DNA of 64,000 nt, taken from NCBI RefSeq assembly GCF_000192475.1, contig NZ_AEYW01000025.1, positions 1-64,000 of the forward strand, read 5' to 3'. Source of the DNA: Ruegeria conchae. GTDB taxonomy: Bacteria; Pseudomonadota; Alphaproteobacteria; Rhodobacterales; Rhodobacteraceae. Below are positions 34,170-42,807 of this stretch, piece by piece (within the stretch, counting starts at the first letter, position 1; each line of letters starts with the position of its first letter). The notes beneath the pieces were generated by a model, which saw only the letters and a program-made list of their open reading frames with translations, was not told the DNA's origin and made no database searches. The translations under genes and the position numbers were made by a program.

Positions 34170-34920
34170 CGCTCCATCGTTGTCAGATAGCGCGGCCCGG
34201 GTATCGAGATGCAGTGACCGCCTCGTTTCGGGCAATGGCACCGGCGGACTTGGGGTTCCATGACTTGGAGTTCTTGCGTGGCGGGATGATGGCGTGGGCA
34301 TTGCGGGCGACAATCGCGCCGTAGCATTTACGCGCGTCGTATGCCTCGTCTGCGGTCACCGACCCGATGTTCTGATCTAGCGGGTTTTGATCAAGCAACT
34401 CGGGAAGTAATGGCGCGTGTCCGGCGTTGTTGGTGGTAACTTCAACGGCGCGCACTTCCAGTGTTTCCTCGTAGATGCCTATGTGTATTTTACGCCAAAT
34501 GTGCCGCTTGGGGCTACCATGCTTGCGGCCATTTCATTCTCCTTCGCCCTCAGATTTGATGCCGGTGCTGTTGATCAGCAGATGCAGCGGGCCGCATCCG
34601 CCACGATACGGAAGGTTCACGTTCAGCGTTCTTTTTACGGCGGCACAGGGTACAGAAATCAGGCACGGCTCAGTCCACAAGCCAGTCAGCTGCAAGAGAC
34701 TGCCCACGAAGCCTGTGGTTTGCCTAAGCCGCATCCCGAACAGAACAGGGTCAGGCACGCTTGGATCACGGCGTTGCTGAAACTCTGGTGACGGCCGCGC
34801 CTGACTGAAGGTGGCGGTGTCCAATCCATCTCAGGATCAAACCAGATCGAAAGCGATCCTCGTTCTTTCAATGCGGTATTATACGAAGGCCAGTTCCCGG
34901 TCTTGTACTTCGTCCGGATG
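34170..34920 (-). mobile_element. Degenerate IS5-family transposase remnant
   Basis: Pieces of one DDE transposase in at least three frames: YKTGNWPSYNTALKERGSLS and IWFDPEMDWTPPP, then VLFGMRLRQTTGFVGSLLQL, LNVNLPYRGGCGPLHLLINS with STGIKSEGEGE, and finally EVRAVEVTTNN to IGSVTADEAYDARKCYGAIV, IIPPRKNSKSW, which stops early at GRAI. The order and sequence match IS5/IS1031-like transposases; several frameshifts and stops show that it is dead. Terminal inverted repeats are not obvious. It separates the catabolic locus from the Tad cluster. Confidence 0.8.
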
Positions 34921-35267
34921 CAACGGGTCGTGTCTCTCGGTTATCATGCTGGATTCATGAGGTGAATCCTTCATTCCAATTGTGCAGCAAAGCCGCTTGG
35001 CACCACAATTGGCGGCCCGATAGTTGGGAAAGAATCACAGATCTGGCCATTCAGATTCCGTTAAGGAATCGGGCCAATTTGCGGCAAAGAACCGGCCGAA
35101 CTGCCAAATCTTACAATCTTGACGTGTATTTCTCCGCGGTTTGGAGGATGCGGCGCCCTGATGGCGGGACCTAACCTTGTGGAAGGCTCCGTCCATATGG
35201 GGGGGTTAGAACGCCGCGAATTTGGGCGGCATCCATGAGTAACTAGTGAGTTAACTAGGAGAGTAAA
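34921..35267. promoter_or_regulatory. Upstream region of the Flp pilin gene
   Basis: No gene recognised. It contains a small hairpin at 35,054-35,070 (GATTCC/GGAATC, loop GTTAA) and, just before the pilin gene, a direct repeat of GAGTAACTAG / GAGTTAACTAG (35,237-35,258) that runs into the ribosome-binding site AGGAGA. The repeat could be a regulator site or an untranslated-region element. Confidence 0.4.
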
Positions 35268-35441
35268 ATGTTGAAGCTTTATGTAAAGATGAAGACCATG
35301 GCACGCGACGAAAGCGGCGCGACCATCGTGGAATACGGCGTCGCCCTGACCATTGTCACGGCGATTGCAGTGGCCACTCTGACCGCTTTGGGCGCCGACG
35401 TTAACGGTCAGTTCACAAACGCGGAAACCCTGATTCCTTAA
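35268..35441 (+). CDS. flp: Flp-family type IVc pilin
   Basis: 57 residues, a typical Flp prepilin. The leader MLKLYVKMKTMARDESG is followed by the prepilin-peptidase site G/ATIVEYG with the conserved Glu-Tyr at +5/+6, then a hydrophobic segment (VALTIVTAIAVATLTALGA) that forms the pilus core, and a short tail. The mature pilin would be about 40 residues. AGGAGA lies upstream of the ATG. It is separated from the assembly genes by a strong hairpin, which should make the pilin the most abundant product of the cluster. Confidence 0.92.
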   Translation: MLKLYVKMKTMARDESGATIVEYGVALTIVTAIAVATLTALGADVNGQFTNAETLIP

Positions 35442-35449
35442 TGAAGACA

Positions 35450-35480
35450 AAGCACGCGGTGCACCCAGCTCCGCGTGCTT
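35450..35480 (+). terminator. Hairpin between flp and cpaB (terminator or attenuator)
   Basis: Perfect 10-bp stem, AAGCACGCGG with CCGCGTGCTT, and an 11-nt loop, starting 8 bp after the flp stop. A run of T follows about 10 bp later (35,491-35,496). Most likely a partial terminator or mRNA-stabilising hairpin that sets high pilin and low assembly-gene expression. Confidence 0.75.
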
Positions 35481-35574
35481 ATCGCCCAGGATAATTTTTT
35501 GATCCGCTGGCAAAGTGCAACCGTTCAGATCGGTTCATTCGAAAAACGCCAGGAAATAGCTGAAGGAGCACCAG

Positions 35575-36390
35575 ATGAGACTCTCTGCCATTTTCACTGC
35601 ATTGACGGGCCTGGTCGTAGCCGGAGGGTCGGTTTACGTCGCTCGGGATTACATTCAATTTGACGCTCAGTCCGCAAATGTCGAGGCCGAGAGCGAGATG
35701 GTGAGCGTGGTCGTTGCATCGCGCGATATCTCGTTTGGTGAAGAAATCGAGCCCGGCGCGCTGACAACCATTGACTGGCCCCGTGGTGCTGTACCCGTGG
35801 GCGTCTTTACAGATTACGACGACCTGATTGCGGAGGCCAGCATGCCGTCCCGTCGCGCTCGTCGCGCAATTACTCAGGGTGAACTGATCCTGAACAGCAA
35901 GGTGTCCGACTTTGGTGAAAAGGTCACCATCGTTCAGACGCTGGGCGCAGATCATCGCGCCATGGCCATTGAGGTTGATGCCGAAACCGCCGTCGGGGGC
36001 TTTGTCACCCCCGGTGATCGGGTCGATGTAGTAATGACCACTGGCGAAAAAAGAGACATGCACGCCGTCACAATTTTGCAAAACATCAGGGTCATTGGTG
36101 TTGATCAGGAATCTGACGAACAGACCGACCAACCCGTTGTTGCACGTACGGTTACTGTTGCCGTTACCCCGGATCAGGTCCAGCGCCTTGCTCTGGCGCA
36201 ACGTGCCGGTCGGCTGAGCCTCACCTTGCGGTCCATTGATGACACCGAGGACAAGACGCTGACCATGACGCGACTTAACGATCTTCTGATTGATGAGCCG
36301 GTTGTTGCGCAGGACATCAAAGAACCGGTGCGTAAAACCATAGTCCGGGTCCGCCGCGGCACCGAAGTGACAGAATCCATCATCAACTGA
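35575..36390 (+). CDS. cpaB: Flp pilus assembly protein CpaB/RcpC
   Basis: 271 residues: one N-terminal membrane anchor (SAIFTALTGLVVAGGSVYVA), then an SAF domain (VVVASRDISFGEEIEPGALT, WPRGAVPVGVFTD) and the RcpC-type domain (RAMAIEVDAETAVGGFVTPG, DRVDVVMTT, GVDQESDEQ, RTVTVAVTPDQVQRLALAQ). CpaB is the periplasmic protein that links the inner-membrane machinery and the outer-membrane secretin. AAGGAG lies upstream of ATG. In most clusters cpaC follows directly; here tadG does. Confidence 0.92.
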   Translation: MRLSAIFTALTGLVVAGGSVYVARDYIQFDAQSANVEAESEMVSVVVASRDISFGEEIEPGALTTIDWPRGAVPVGVFTDYDDLIAEASMPSRRARRAITQGELILNSKVSDFGEKVTIVQTLGADHRAMAIEVDAETAVGGFVTPGDRVDVVMTTGEKRDMHAVTILQNIRVIGVDQESDEQTDQPVVARTVTVAVTPDQVQRLALAQRAGRLSLTLRSIDDTEDKTLTMTRLNDLLIDEPVVAQDIKEPVRKTIVRVRRGTEVTESIIN

Positions 36391-36413
36391 ATCGACCAAC
36401 GAAGGTTTCGACC

Positions 36414-37982
36414 GTGTCCCTCGCTCAATTCATACGTCAATTCCGTAGCTCCGAAGACGGCGCGATCCTGGTCTTTGTTGCGGTGGCCCTGTCGGTGATG
36501 GTCGGAATGGCCGCCCTTGCATTCGACATTGGTCGGGTGACCACCACTCAGTCGGAATTGCAGAGCTTTGCGGACAATGTTGCCCTTGCGGCTGCGGGGG
36601 AACTTGATGGTCGCCCGGATTCAATCACCCGCGCCACGAATGCGGCTGCAAACATGATCCGCGACCGTCAAAGCTTTGGCATTCGCAACAAGGATCAGCT
36701 GTTGTCCGGTGCAACGGATTACCAGCTGCGGTTTTACGAAAACCCGCCGACCACTGCGACTGATCCCGCCCAACCCGCGCAGTTGCTGGATTCGACCGAT
36801 CCTGCCAGCGGGCCGATTGCGGCATTTGTTCGGGTGACCGTCGACACGCACGAGGTTGGCACTCCGCTGGCGGCGGCAGCGGCGGCTCTTTTGGGCAATG
36901 CGCAGCCTTTCTCCAGCGTCAACGCCGATGCCGTAGCAGGCTTCACCCTGATGGCCTGCGACATCACCCCCATGTTCATCTGCCTGCCGCAACCTAGCCT
37001 TGATCTGACCGAAGGCCAGTTGATTAGGATGGTAAGTCAGGGCGGCAATGGCCATTGGGGTCCCGGAAACTTTGGTTTTTTGTCTTCTAATCAGAATCTG
37101 GCCATCGACGCGTCTGGTGCCTGCGAACCTGCACCAAACGGTCAGGAAGATTCATGTGCTCTGGCCGCATCGCGCGCTGTTTCCATGTGCTTCAGCCAAA
37201 GAGCCGTTGAAACCAGACCGGGTCTGAGCGTGGGCAACATGGTTGCTGGCTTTAACACACGTTTCGACCGATTTGATTCCAGCGCCAGGCAGTTCAGCAA
37301 CGGCTCGCGCTACGACGTCGACAATTTCGCCTCTTCCCCGCATGTCCTGGACGGTTGGATCACTGCGAGTAACGGAAACAACTGCACCAGCCAGCTGTCG
37401 CCCACTTATGATGCGAACGGGATCCCTGATCCGGCCGCGACCGTTGGGCTGCCACTTGATGATTGTTTTGCCAGCGGCACTTGCCCGACACCTCGCATAG
37501 GCAATGGCGTGTTCGCTGGCGGCCTTACCGAGTATCTGACCATCAACTACGGCGCTGATTTCAGCGGTCCTCTTCCAACCGGTATTCCATCTTGGTTCCC
37601 GACCGGTGGCACCCGCTATGACATCTACAATGCAGAGGTTACCAACCAGGCCGCTCTGGAAGCTATCCTGACCGCCGGTGGTAAAGCTGAAAGCAGCATG
37701 CCTTCGTGCCAACCCCCTTCAGCCGGTCGTGCCGATCCTACGCGCCGTGTCATCACTGTCGCCGGTATCGATTGCGCGACTTTTCAGGATGAGCTGAACG
37801 GCGGGTCGGGCGCCATTCCGGTGACAAGTTTCATCGAGATGTTTCTGATCCGCCCCTCGGAGTCCGGCAGCACCGGTGCCAACGCGGTCATCTATGGTGA
37901 GGTCATTCAGACCGTATCGGATGGCATCGGCGGCGCCGGAGTTGGCGGCATCGTTCACGATCTAGTTCAGCTTTACGAGTAA
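36414..37982 (+). CDS. tadG: TadG-like pilus assembly protein
   Basis: 522 residues. The N-terminus has the Tad motif: DGAILVFVAVALSVMVGMAA followed by LAFDIGRVTTTQSELQSFAD, a pseudopilin-like membrane helix and helical extension. The rest is periplasmic, with multiple cysteines (DITPMFICLPQ, CEPAPNGQEDSC, NGNNCTSQ) and no obvious von Willebrand domain, unlike longer TadG proteins. It probably helps anchor or initiate the pilus. GTG start. It ends with TAATG overlapping the next gene. Confidence 0.85.
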   Translation: MSLAQFIRQFRSSEDGAILVFVAVALSVMVGMAALAFDIGRVTTTQSELQSFADNVALAAAGELDGRPDSITRATNAAANMIRDRQSFGIRNKDQLLSGATDYQLRFYENPPTTATDPAQPAQLLDSTDPASGPIAAFVRVTVDTHEVGTPLAAAAAALLGNAQPFSSVNADAVAGFTLMACDITPMFICLPQPSLDLTEGQLIRMVSQGGNGHWGPGNFGFLSSNQNLAIDASGACEPAPNGQEDSCALAASRAVSMCFSQRAVETRPGLSVGNMVAGFNTRFDRFDSSARQFSNGSRYDVDNFASSPHVLDGWITASNGNNCTSQLSPTYDANGIPDPAATVGLPLDDCFASGTCPTPRIGNGVFAGGLTEYLTINYGADFSGPLPTGIPSWFPTGGTRYDIYNAEVTNQAALEAILTAGGKAESSMPSCQPPSAGRADPTRRVITVAGIDCATFQDELNGGSGAIPVTSFIEMFLIRPSESGSTGANAVIYGEVIQTVSDGIGGAGVGGIVHDLVQLYE

Positions 37983-38494
37983 TGATCATGTTTGGTGCCT
38001 CCCATCATATCAGCAATACCCTTAGCCGGTTCCGCAACGATCAGTCCGGCGCGGCGTTGGTCGAGTTTGCGATCCTTTTGCCAATCCTGTTAGTGACATT
38101 TGCCCTGATCGTCGAAGGGGGGCGGATTTTCTGGTCCTATCAAAATGCGATCACAGGGGTTCGGGACACTGCCCGTTATGTTGGCCGGATCGCCCCGTCG
38201 GACTTGTGCACTGCCTCGCCAAGCGCTGCTATCGGCGATTTTCAAACCGCTGTCTCAAATACACTGACATCGCTTTCAACCACTGACATTGCTGTTGGTC
38301 TGGACTCTCTGTCCCTCGAATGCGTTGGCAACGCAGGTGAATACCGCGTTTCGCCCACACCAGTGGCCGTCCTGACCGCGTCACTGACAATTTCAAATCT
38401 GCCATTCACGCCCCTGTTCCAACTAGTAGGAGGTTCGGCGACGGCGCAGATCCAAACCACGATCACAGATCGCAGCCGGGTGTTTGGACCATGA
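37982..38494 (+). CDS. tadE: TadE-like pseudopilin 1
   Basis: 170 residues. DQSGAALVEFAILLPILLVT is the TadE signature: a prepilin-like G-A-x3-E-F site followed by a long hydrophobic helix, then IFWSYQNAITGVRDTARYVG. TadE-type pseudopilins are cleaved by the prepilin peptidase and assist Flp assembly. The mature tail contains two cysteines (DLCTAS, LECVGN). Start overlaps tadG; end overlaps the next tadE-like gene by 4 bp. Confidence 0.88.
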   Translation: MIMFGASHHISNTLSRFRNDQSGAALVEFAILLPILLVTFALIVEGGRIFWSYQNAITGVRDTARYVGRIAPSDLCTASPSAAIGDFQTAVSNTLTSLSTTDIAVGLDSLSLECVGNAGEYRVSPTPVAVLTASLTISNLPFTPLFQLVGGSATAQIQTTITDRSRVFGP

Positions 38495-39186
38495 CCCGCC
38501 GCATTCACAAGATAACCCGCGAAATGTCGCGACTTGGCCGTCACGAAGATGGGTCGACGGTCACTGAGCTTGCCTTTGTCCTGCCGTTGTTCCTTTTGAT
38601 TTTCCTGGGCCTGATAGATTTCGGCAGATTGGCCTTCCACTATGTGGCTGCTGAAAAAACAGCACAGGTCGCCGCTCGGATGGCTGCAGTGATGCCACCC
38701 GCATGTGGCGGTGTTCCGACAACCAACAGCCGCGGCACCTATACCGATATCACCGGCCCGCGATTCGGAACCAATTGCAGTTTCGCCGCTGGCGTCTGTG
38801 TCGAACCTGCCACCACAATATGCACCGGTGCGGCACCCGTGAATGCAGCGGCCCAGACCACCGTGACCGACATCTGGAACATGCTTCAGTTTGCCGTTCC
38901 CAACGATCCCACCGCAACTTTTGACGAAAGCAACATCACATTCACTTACGACTTCGACCCGGAAATGAATTTCCTGGGTGGCCCTTATGTACCGATGGTC
39001 ACAGTGACAATCGAAGAACTTCCGTTCCGGTTCGTCTCTCCGTTGGGTTCGATCGCAGCGCTGGTTTTGGGCGGCTCAACGCCAGAAACCGATGCACTGA
39101 CCACCGCGACAACGGGCTTCAAAATTTTTTCCGACTTTAGCGCAACCCTTCCTGGCGAAGACCTCGCCAGCGGAGTCAACGGTTGA
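38491..39186 (+). CDS. TadE-like pseudopilin 2 (TadF position)
   Basis: 231 residues. EDGSTVTELAFVLPLFLLIF again has the prepilin-like site and hydrophobic helix (here G-S-T-V-T-E-L), continuing LGLIDFGRLAFHYVAAEKTA. The periplasmic part is longer than that of the first copy, with several cysteines (PACGG, GTNCSF, VCVEP, TICTG). It occupies the place of TadF in classical clusters. Translationally coupled to the preceding gene by a 4-bp overlap. Confidence 0.85.
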   Translation: MTRRIHKITREMSRLGRHEDGSTVTELAFVLPLFLLIFLGLIDFGRLAFHYVAAEKTAQVAARMAAVMPPACGGVPTTNSRGTYTDITGPRFGTNCSFAAGVCVEPATTICTGAAPVNAAAQTTVTDIWNMLQFAVPNDPTATFDESNITFTYDFDPEMNFLGGPYVPMVTVTIEELPFRFVSPLGSIAALVLGGSTPETDALTTATTGFKIFSDFSATLPGEDLASGVNG

Positions 39187-39210
39187 ATTTCTAATCATGG
39201 GAGCTGAAAA

Positions 39211-40419
39211 GTGACTCAAAAATCATTAGCCCTAATCTCTGATAATGAGGCGATTAAGGATTCAGTCGCCCAGGCCGTCGACCGGTTCGACGATCTTTCG
39301 CTAGAGACACATTCCGGGACCTTGTCTTCGGTAAACGGTCGCGCCTGTGATCTGATGGGTGAAAATGACCTGCTGGTGTTCAGCTTTTCAGGCGAATTGA
39401 ATCTGGAAACTGTCAGCGATCTTCGTCGTAGCGCCGGTTCGCGCGGCACCTTGCTGGCACTTAGCGACCGTGACATCTCATTGACCGAAGCGCGTGCGCT
39501 GAACAAATCGGGCGTGGACGAGATTCTGCCCTATCCCATCGGGCAGGACGAACTGGCCGAACAGATTCAGCGTCTGATGGTCGACAAATCCTTGCTGCCG
39601 ACAATTTATGCGCCGCAACCGCAGCGACTGGGGCAGATTATCAGCGTATGCCCGGCCCGTGGAGGCATCGGCGCGTCGACACTGTCCATCAACCTGGCGG
39701 ACCAATTGCAGGGTTATTCCGGCATCTTCCGGAAAAGGACGCGAAACAAGGTCGCTATCGTAGATCTGGATTTGCAATTTGGCACGGTCGCGACGTCCTT
39801 AGATTTGCAGTCTTCCTCGGGGCTTTTGAGAATGGCCCAGGATGGTGTCACGCCGGACCGGACTTTCCTTCAGCAATCTTTGGTGCAACATGCATCCGGT
39901 TTGGAAGTCCTGAGCGCGCCCGAAGAATTCATTCCTCTGGATGTTCTGACACGCGAACAGGTCAGCGCGCTGATCGAGACTTTGCGTCTGGAATTCGACT
40001 TTGTTGTTATCGATCTGCCACGTGCGCTGGTCGATTGGCTTGGCGCAGTAGTTACCGCGTCAGACAGGATGATGATGGTGGGTGACAGCTCAGTCTCTTC
40101 GGTGCGCCAAGCCTGCCGTTTGATCGAATTCTTCACAAAAGAGCGGCTCGAACCTCCGGTTGAGATCGTCATCAGCCAGGAAACGAAACCGACATTCCGG
40201 TCAAGCCAACATGTCGAAGCCCAAAAGGCGCTGGAACGCGAATTGCGCTTCTGGCTGCCAAGCGACGCGCGCCACGCAAAACAGGCGCTGGATCGGGGTC
40301 AATTGCTATCGCAAGCCTCAGGCAGCTGTGCCTTGTCCAAGGCGATCCGCACGATGGGTCGGAAAATCATGAATGAAACAATGGTCGGCAAAACCGGCCT
40401 GAGAAACAACGCAGCCTAA
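39211..40419 (+). CDS. cpaE: Pilus localisation ATPase CpaE/TadZ
   Basis: 402 residues. An N-terminal receiver-like region (about 1-125) is followed by a ParA/MinD-type ATPase domain: QIISVCPARGGIGASTLSIN is a deviant Walker A that lacks the usual signature lysine (GGIGAST), VAIVDLDLQFGTVA is the A' motif and FDFVVIDLPRAL the Walker B region. TadZ proteins place the pilus machine at the pole. The atypical P-loop is a known TadZ trait. GTG start with GGGAGC upstream. Confidence 0.9.
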   Translation: MTQKSLALISDNEAIKDSVAQAVDRFDDLSLETHSGTLSSVNGRACDLMGENDLLVFSFSGELNLETVSDLRRSAGSRGTLLALSDRDISLTEARALNKSGVDEILPYPIGQDELAEQIQRLMVDKSLLPTIYAPQPQRLGQIISVCPARGGIGASTLSINLADQLQGYSGIFRKRTRNKVAIVDLDLQFGTVATSLDLQSSSGLLRMAQDGVTPDRTFLQQSLVQHASGLEVLSAPEEFIPLDVLTREQVSALIETLRLEFDFVVIDLPRALVDWLGAVVTASDRMMMVGDSSVSSVRQACRLIEFFTKERLEPPVEIVISQETKPTFRSSQHVEAQKALERELRFWLPSDARHAKQALDRGQLLSQASGSCALSKAIRTMGRKIMNETMVGKTGLRNNAA

Positions 40420-40433
40420 TTGGAGTCTAAGGG

Positions 40434-41822
40434 ATGTTTGAAAAGTTTACACGCGCCGGGCGAACCAATGAGGCCGAAGTAATCCAGCTTAACCAGCATG
40501 CAGAGCAACTGGCCCAAGAAATTCAGCCTGAGACCACAACAGAAGATACCGAACTGGCCGACTGGCTTGAGCTCAAAAGCACTTTGCACGAGGCTTTGCT
40601 GGAACGGTTGAACCTTTCGGTGATCGAAAAGGTTGAAAAAGACGTGCTGCGGCGCGAAGTCGCCGGGGTTGTTGGCGGTGCGTTGTCCCAAACCGGCAGG
40701 CCGCTGAATACCGAAGACTTCAACCGCATCGTTGAGGAACTTCTGGACGAAATTCTGGGTTTTGGCCCATTGGAGCCATTGCTGGCCGATCCGACTATCA
40801 ACGACATTCTGGTTAACGGTTATCAGACGGTCTATGTCGAACGCTCTGGCCTGCTGGAGCGCGTGCCGGTGCGGTTCCGCGATGAAAAGCACCTGCTGCG
40901 GGTTATCGACAAGATCGTCAGCAAGATCGGGCGTCGTGTCGATGAACGGCAGCCTTGGGTGGACGCCCGGCTGGAAGATGGCAGCCGTGTCAACGCAATC
41001 ATCCGCCCCTGTTCGATTGATGGTCCCAGTGTTTCAATTCGAAAATTCGCCCAGTCGAAGCTGACAATGGAAAAGTTGGTCGCAAATGGCGCTCTGAACG
41101 ACGCCGCCGCGCGTTTTCTGCAATCACTGGTATATGCGCGCCTGAACGTCCTGATCGCAGGCGGGACGGGGTCGGGCAAGACAACGATGTTGAACGCCCT
41201 GTCTTCGTATATCGACCATGGCGAGCGTGTCGTCACCATTGAAGACGCAGCAGAACTGCAACTCCAGCAGGAGCATGTTGTGCGACTGGAAACACGCCCG
41301 CCATCCCCATCCGGCGACGGCCAGGTCATTCAGCGTGATCTGGTGCGCAACGCGCTGCGTATGCGCCCCGACAGGATCATTGTCGGTGAGGTTCGCGGAG
41401 CGGAGACCTTCGACATGCTTCAGGCCATGAATACGGGTCATGATGGCTCGATGACGACTGTACATGCGAACTCGGCGCGCGATTCATTGGGCCGCCTGGA
41501 ACAGATGGTCACGATGACGGGTATCGAATTTCCCGCCGCAGCCATTCGATCCCAGATCGCGTCGGGGCTGCACTTCATTGTGCATCTGTCGCGGTTGGCG
41601 GATGGGTCGCGCCGCGTCACCAGCATTTCGGAAATAACCGGGATGGAAGGTGAGATCATCACCATGCAAGACATCTTCGTGTTCCAGAAGAAAGGCCGCG
41701 CGGAAAGCGGCGAGGTGCTTGGTCAGTTTGTTCCCACCGGGATTCGCCCGAAATGCTATGACTTGCTCACAGCTGCTGGCGTCGATCTCGAACCCGAGAC
41801 TTTCCGAGTATCAGGAGGCTGA
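40434..41822 (+). CDS. cpaF: Pilus assembly ATPase CpaF/TadA
   Basis: 462 residues, a full-length type II/IV secretion ATPase. NDILVNGYQTVYVERSGLLE and RVDERQPWVDARLEDGSRVN are the N-terminal conserved parts; the Walker A is IAGGTGSGKTTMLNAL, the Asp box VVTIEDAAELQLQ, and RMRPDRIIVGEVRGAE plus HDGSMTTVHANS complete the catalytic core. It hexamerises under the inner membrane and drives both pilus extension and retraction. TadB begins 3 bp after its stop. Confidence 0.95.
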   Translation: MFEKFTRAGRTNEAEVIQLNQHAEQLAQEIQPETTTEDTELADWLELKSTLHEALLERLNLSVIEKVEKDVLRREVAGVVGGALSQTGRPLNTEDFNRIVEELLDEILGFGPLEPLLADPTINDILVNGYQTVYVERSGLLERVPVRFRDEKHLLRVIDKIVSKIGRRVDERQPWVDARLEDGSRVNAIIRPCSIDGPSVSIRKFAQSKLTMEKLVANGALNDAAARFLQSLVYARLNVLIAGGTGSGKTTMLNALSSYIDHGERVVTIEDAAELQLQQEHVVRLETRPPSPSGDGQVIQRDLVRNALRMRPDRIIVGEVRGAETFDMLQAMNTGHDGSMTTVHANSARDSLGRLEQMVTMTGIEFPAAAIRSQIASGLHFIVHLSRLADGSRRVTSISEITGMEGEIITMQDIFVFQKKGRAESGEVLGQFVPTGIRPKCYDLLTAAGVDLEPETFRVSGG

Positions 41823-41825
41823 GGC

Positions 41826-42797
41826 ATGACCAGTATTAACACAGCCGAACTTCTTAACTATCTGACGCTGGCTTGCGTCTTCGTCGGAATTTTCATGCTG
41901 ATTACCGGTGTGTTCCACTTTGCCCGTCGCGGTGAAAACCACGCCGAGGCCCGCAACCGCCGAATGCGCATGGTCCGACAGGGCGTGTCCGATGAAGAAC
42001 GGCTGGCCTTGCTGCTTCCTGAGACCCAGACAGGCTTTTTTGCTAAGATTCCGTTTTTTGGGAATTTGCCGGATACGTTGATTCAGGCGGGACTGCATGT
42101 TTCAGCGAAGAATTTTGTGCTGCTTTGTCTGTTTGGCACCTTGGCGATCGCAATCGCCGGTATGATGTTTCTGCCGCCCTGGCAGGCGGCCCCGATCGCA
42201 CTCATCCTGGGTGTGCTTATGCCTGCTTTGGTGGTGAAATCGCGGCAGGCTGAACGCCAAAAAGTTTTGACCAGTCAGTTGCCCGATGCGCTAGAGCTGA
42301 TGGCGCGTGGCCTGAAAATTGGCCATCCGGTCAACACCTCAATCAAAGCCGTCGCGGACGAGATGCAAGATCCGATCGGGTCCGAGTTCGGCATCATCTT
42401 CGACCAGATCAGCTTTGGTGATGAGCTTCCTGATGCGGTTCAGGATTTTGCAGACCGGGTCGGCTCGGAAGATGCGCAGTACCTGGCGGCAAGCATGGCG
42501 ATCCAACATGGCACCGGTGGCGATCTGGAGCGGATCGTGTCCGTCCTGGCAACCGTGGTCAGAAGGCGCATCGCGTTGCGCGCGCGGATCAAAGCCATTT
42601 CCGCAGAAGGGCGCCTGTCCGGGTTTCTTCTGTCGATCATTCCGCTGGTGATCATGGGGTTAATGACGATCAACGCGCCGGGATATTACACCGACGTCAG
42701 TGACGATCCCGCATTCATCAAACTTGCAGTGCTGGTTGTCGTTCTGATGGTCTCGAACGTCATCATCCTGCACAAACTCGTCAATTTCCGTATCTGA
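41826..42797 (+). CDS. tadB: Pilus assembly platform protein TadB
   Basis: 323 residues with a T2SSF domain and four or five membrane helices. QLPDALELMARGLKIGHPVN is the conserved cytoplasmic segment, followed by the SFGDELPDAVQDFADRV and DAQYLAASMAIQHGTGGDLE blocks and two C-terminal helices. TadB forms the inner-membrane platform with TadC and is turned by CpaF. It follows cpaF by 3 bp and precedes tadC by 10 bp. Confidence 0.93.
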   Translation: MTSINTAELLNYLTLACVFVGIFMLITGVFHFARRGENHAEARNRRMRMVRQGVSDEERLALLLPETQTGFFAKIPFFGNLPDTLIQAGLHVSAKNFVLLCLFGTLAIAIAGMMFLPPWQAAPIALILGVLMPALVVKSRQAERQKVLTSQLPDALELMARGLKIGHPVNTSIKAVADEMQDPIGSEFGIIFDQISFGDELPDAVQDFADRVGSEDAQYLAASMAIQHGTGGDLERIVSVLATVVRRRIALRARIKAISAEGRLSGFLLSIIPLVIMGLMTINAPGYYTDVSDDPAFIKLAVLVVVLMVSNVIILHKLVNFRI

Positions 42798-42807
42798 GGG
42801 CAGTTTC

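Noticed and set aside
34997..35013. Sigma-54-like promoter (TTGGCAC-N5-TTGGC) upstream of flp
   Set aside because: The -12 element deviates (TTGG instead of TTGC), the site is about 250 bp before the gene, and no enhancer-binding regulator is seen.
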